5,910 bases of DNA. It comes from Bacillota bacterium. Its GTDB lineage: Bacteria; Bacillota; Dehalobacteriia; UBA4068. Position numbers and translations under genes: made by a program. Positions 3,626 through 5,910 of this stretch are shown here, in pieces. Within the stretch, counting starts at the first letter, position 1. Each line of letters starts with the position of its first letter. Below the pieces are notes generated by a model. It was not told where the DNA came from. It ran no database searches and worked only from the letters and a program-made list of their open reading frames with translations. The stretch lies in NCBI GenBank assembly GCA_017439615.1, contig JAFSIU010000186.1, positions 1 through 5,910 on the forward strand, read 5' to 3'.

Positions 3626-5899
3626 ATGAACAAGGAAAAAGAAATGTCTACCGTATTACAGGATGTGGCTGCACGAATTAAGGAGCTGCGCGAGATTTGC
3701 GGTTATAGCATTGAGCAAATGGCAGAATTCACTGATATTACCGTTGCAGAATATGAAAAGCTGGAACAAGGTCAGACAGAAATGCCTTTCACCTTCGTAC
3801 ATAAATGTGCCCGCTGCTTTGGCGTTGAGATCGAAAACCTGATGGAAGGTCACAGCGCAAAGCTTTCCTCCTATACAGTAACACGCAGAGGCAAAGGTCT
3901 GATGACAGCAAAAGAGGATGGCATCGAGATACAGCAGCTGGCACCTCTCTTCCGTAATAAGATCGCCGAGCCCTATTGGGTCAATTATGCATATTCCCCG
4001 GCGCTGCAGAATCAGCCTATTCATCTGACCACCCACAAAGGTCAGGAATTCGACTTTGTTATCAAGGGTAAACTCAAGGTTCAGGTCGGTGACCATACCG
4101 AAATCCTTTCCGAAGGCGACTGCATTTATTATGACAGTAACACTCCTCACGGCATGATTGCAATTGATGGCCAGGATTGCCTTTTCTGTGCAGTTGTTCT
4201 CCCCGGTGAAGCTAAGGAAGAAAGCGAATTTGCAGAAACGGTTCTGCCTGTTCATCGTCATACCGAGCCTCTTATTTATGAAAACTTCATCACTGTTCAT
4301 GAAAACGAGCAGGGTGCTCTTCAAAGCCTTGATTTCCATAATGTCGATAACTTCAACTTTGCATTTGATGTTATGGATGTTCTGGCAGAAAGAAAGCCCG
4401 ACAAACTTGCAATGCTGCATCTTTCTCCCGACAAATTCGAGAGACGCTTCACCTTTGGAGATTTGAAAAAACTTTCCAATAAGGCTGCAAACTATTTCAC
4501 CTCTCTCGGAATCAAAAAAGGCGACCGCGTAATGCTCGTCCTGAGAAGGAACTATCATTTCTGGCTGGCTGTTCTCGGTCTGCAGAAAATAGGTGCAGTT
4601 TTTGTACCTGCAACAGATCAGCTGCTTGAAAAAGACTTTGAATACCGCTTCAACAGCGGAGATATTTCCGCAATCTTTGTTACCGCAGAAAGCAGAGCAG
4701 TTCTTGAAGCTGAAAAAGCAATGGCAAAATGCCCACAGGTCAAGACCAAAATACTCACCACGCAAAAACGCGATGGTTGGCACTGCTTTGATGAAGAATA
4801 TGGATGGTTCTCTGAAAGCTATGAGCGCACTGCCGAATCCGCAGGCGGCACCGATCCGCTATTGATGTTCTTCACCTCCGGCACTACCGGTTATCCAAAG
4901 ATCGCAGAACATAATCACAAATATCCTCTCGGTCATTTCATCACCGCCAAATATTGGCATTGTGTCAATCCCAACGGCATCCACTTCACCATCTCCGATA
5001 CCGGCTGGGGCAAGGCAATCTGGGGCAAGCTCTTCGGTCAGTGGATGTGCGAGGCTGCAGTCTTCACCTATGACTTCGACCGTTTTGATGCACATGATAT
5101 ACTGCCACTGTTCAAGAAATATAATATCACCACCTTCTGTGCTCCTCCCACCATGTATCGCTTCTTCATCAAAGAAGATCTCAGCAAATATGACCTCTCC
5201 TCCATTCAGCATGCTTCTACCGCAGGTGAGGCATTGAACCCTGAAGTATTCCATCAGTTCAAGGCTGCTACCGGTCTTTCTGTTATGGAAGGCTTTGGTC
5301 AGACCGAAACTACTCTCACCATCGGCAATCTTGTTGGCACAGCTCCCAAAATCGGTTCTATGGGCAAAGCTATTCCGGGATATGACCTTGTTATACTTGA
5401 TGCAGACGGCAACCCTGCACCTGTCGGTGAAACAGGTGAAATCTGCGTAAGTCTTGCAAACGGTCGCCCCAACGGTCTTTTCAATGGATATTTCAAAGAC
5501 GCAGACAGCACAGCAGAAGTTGTTCATGATGGATATTATCACACCCGTGATACCGCATGGAAGGATGAAGACGGTTATTTCTGGTATGTCGGCCGTGTGG
5601 ATGATGTTATCAAATCCTCCGGCTACCGCATCGGACCCTTCGAGATCGAAAGCGTTCTCATGGAGCTGCCCTATGTTCTGGAATGCGGCGTTTCCGGTGC
5701 TCCCGATGAGATCAGAGGTCAAGTTGTCAAGGCAAGCATCGTACTTGTCAAAGGCGTGGAAGCTACTGAAGAACTCAAAAAAGAGATACAGAACTATGTA
5801 AAAACGCATACCGCTCCCTACAAATATCCCCGTATCGTTGTCTTCCGTGATGAGCTGCCCAAAACCATCAGCGGCAAGATTCAGAGAAATAAGCTCTAA
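3626..5899 (+). CDS. XRE HTH-cupin-acyl-CoA synthetase fusion (AMP-forming, ACSM/MACS type)
   Basis: A 757-residue three-part protein. Residues 14-74 form an XRE-type helix-turn-helix. Residues about 105-195 form a cupin, with H137, E141 and H175 as the likely metal ligands; the usual first His of the HxH pair is Thr. From about 240 to the end is a complete ANL-superfamily ligase making acyl-AMP and then acyl-CoA. It shows the P-loop TSGTTGYPK (417-425), GFGQTET (556-562), the hinge region GRVDDVIKSSGYR (656-668) and the A10 lysine K751 in ISGKIQRNK. SDTGW, the APPTMYR stretch and GSMGK resemble medium-chain/branched-chain acyl-CoA synthetases (ACSM/MACS). Candidate starts are ATG 3617, 3620, 3626 and 3644. 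I chose 3626 because AAAGGA (3611-3616) is 9 nt upstream; 3644 also has AAGGA at 7 nt and is a real alternative. The gene is controlled by the isoleucine T-box and diverges from the VOR operon. A short branched-chain acid such as 2-methylbutyrate is the inferred substrate; aryl acids are possible. No frameshift is seen. Confidence 0.93.
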   Translation: MNKEKEMSTVLQDVAARIKELREICGYSIEQMAEFTDITVAEYEKLEQGQTEMPFTFVHKCARCFGVEIENLMEGHSAKLSSYTVTRRGKGLMTAKEDGIEIQQLAPLFRNKIAEPYWVNYAYSPALQNQPIHLTTHKGQEFDFVIKGKLKVQVGDHTEILSEGDCIYYDSNTPHGMIAIDGQDCLFCAVVLPGEAKEESEFAETVLPVHRHTEPLIYENFITVHENEQGALQSLDFHNVDNFNFAFDVMDVLAERKPDKLAMLHLSPDKFERRFTFGDLKKLSNKAANYFTSLGIKKGDRVMLVLRRNYHFWLAVLGLQKIGAVFVPATDQLLEKDFEYRFNSGDISAIFVTAESRAVLEAEKAMAKCPQVKTKILTTQKRDGWHCFDEEYGWFSESYERTAESAGGTDPLLMFFTSGTTGYPKIAEHNHKYPLGHFITAKYWHCVNPNGIHFTISDTGWGKAIWGKLFGQWMCEAAVFTYDFDRFDAHDILPLFKKYNITTFCAPPTMYRFFIKEDLSKYDLSSIQHASTAGEALNPEVFHQFKAATGLSVMEGFGQTETTLTIGNLVGTAPKIGSMGKAIPGYDLVILDADGNPAPVGETGEICVSLANGRPNGLFNGYFKDADSTAEVVHDGYYHTRDTAWKDEDGYFWYVGRVDDVIKSSGYRIGPFEIESVLMELPYVLECGVSGAPDEIRGQVVKASIVLVKGVEATEELKKEIQNYVKTHTAPYKYPRIVVFRDELPKTISGKIQRNKL

Positions 5900-5910
5900 A
5901 AAGCAAAAAC

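Noticed and set aside
3656..4783. Long minus-strand open frame (375 codons) opposite the ligase
   Set aside because: It is antisense to the HTH-cupin and N-terminal ligase region, has no SD or recognisable domain, and the plus frame carries clear conserved motifs.
4859..5809. Long minus-strand open frame (316 codons) opposite the ligase C-terminal half
   Set aside because: It is antisense to the P-loop through the A8 region of the ligase; the translation shows no domain and looks like codon-bias shadow.

Overview
The window looks like chromosomal DNA from a low-to-mid GC anaerobe of the Bacillota (Clostridia or a relative). The reasons are a canonical T-box leader RNA, strong purine-rich Shine-Dalgarno sites, and an oxygen-sensitive 2-oxoacid:ferredoxin oxidoreductase (VOR/KOR) operon. 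I cannot name the genus. Two transcription units diverge from an AT-rich region at about 3085-3273.

Left side, minus strand, read right to left. A small ORF (2811-3023) has its own good promoter and SD and encodes a Cys-rich, strongly hydrophobic 70-residue peptide. A strong intrinsic terminator (2742-2786) follows. Only a few bases later comes the SD of a P-loop NTPase gene (2031-2726). Tightly packed behind it are a 2x[4Fe-4S] ferredoxin subunit (1796-2017), a VorB/KorA-type alpha subunit (714-1793) and a TPP-binding beta subunit (1-709), which runs off the left edge. The gamma subunit is presumably just outside.

Right side, plus strand. A consensus sigma-A promoter (3274-3302) drives a T-box leader (about 3309-3594). 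Its specifier triplet reads AUC (isoleucine), and its antiterminator and terminator folds are clearly mutually exclusive. Behind it is one large gene (3626-5899) that fuses an XRE-type helix-turn-helix, a cupin domain and a complete acyl-CoA synthetase of the medium-chain (ACSM/MACS) type.

How the genes may work together (inference): the ligase would activate a short branched-chain acid such as 2-methylbutyrate to its CoA ester. The ferredoxin-dependent oxidoreductase, run in the reductive carboxylation direction, would convert that ester to 3-methyl-2-oxopentanoate, the transamination precursor of isoleucine. The T-box would switch the ligase on when tRNA-Ile is uncharged, and the N-terminal HTH-cupin could add a second, ligand-sensing control. 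The locus would then be an isoleucine-salvage module controlled by its end product. The minus-strand operon has a possible attenuation point of its own (BCAA-rich small ORF, hairpin inside that ORF, terminator directly before the NTPase gene). The gene families and RNA motifs are read from the sequence; the pathway direction, the substrate and the leader-peptide idea are inferred.
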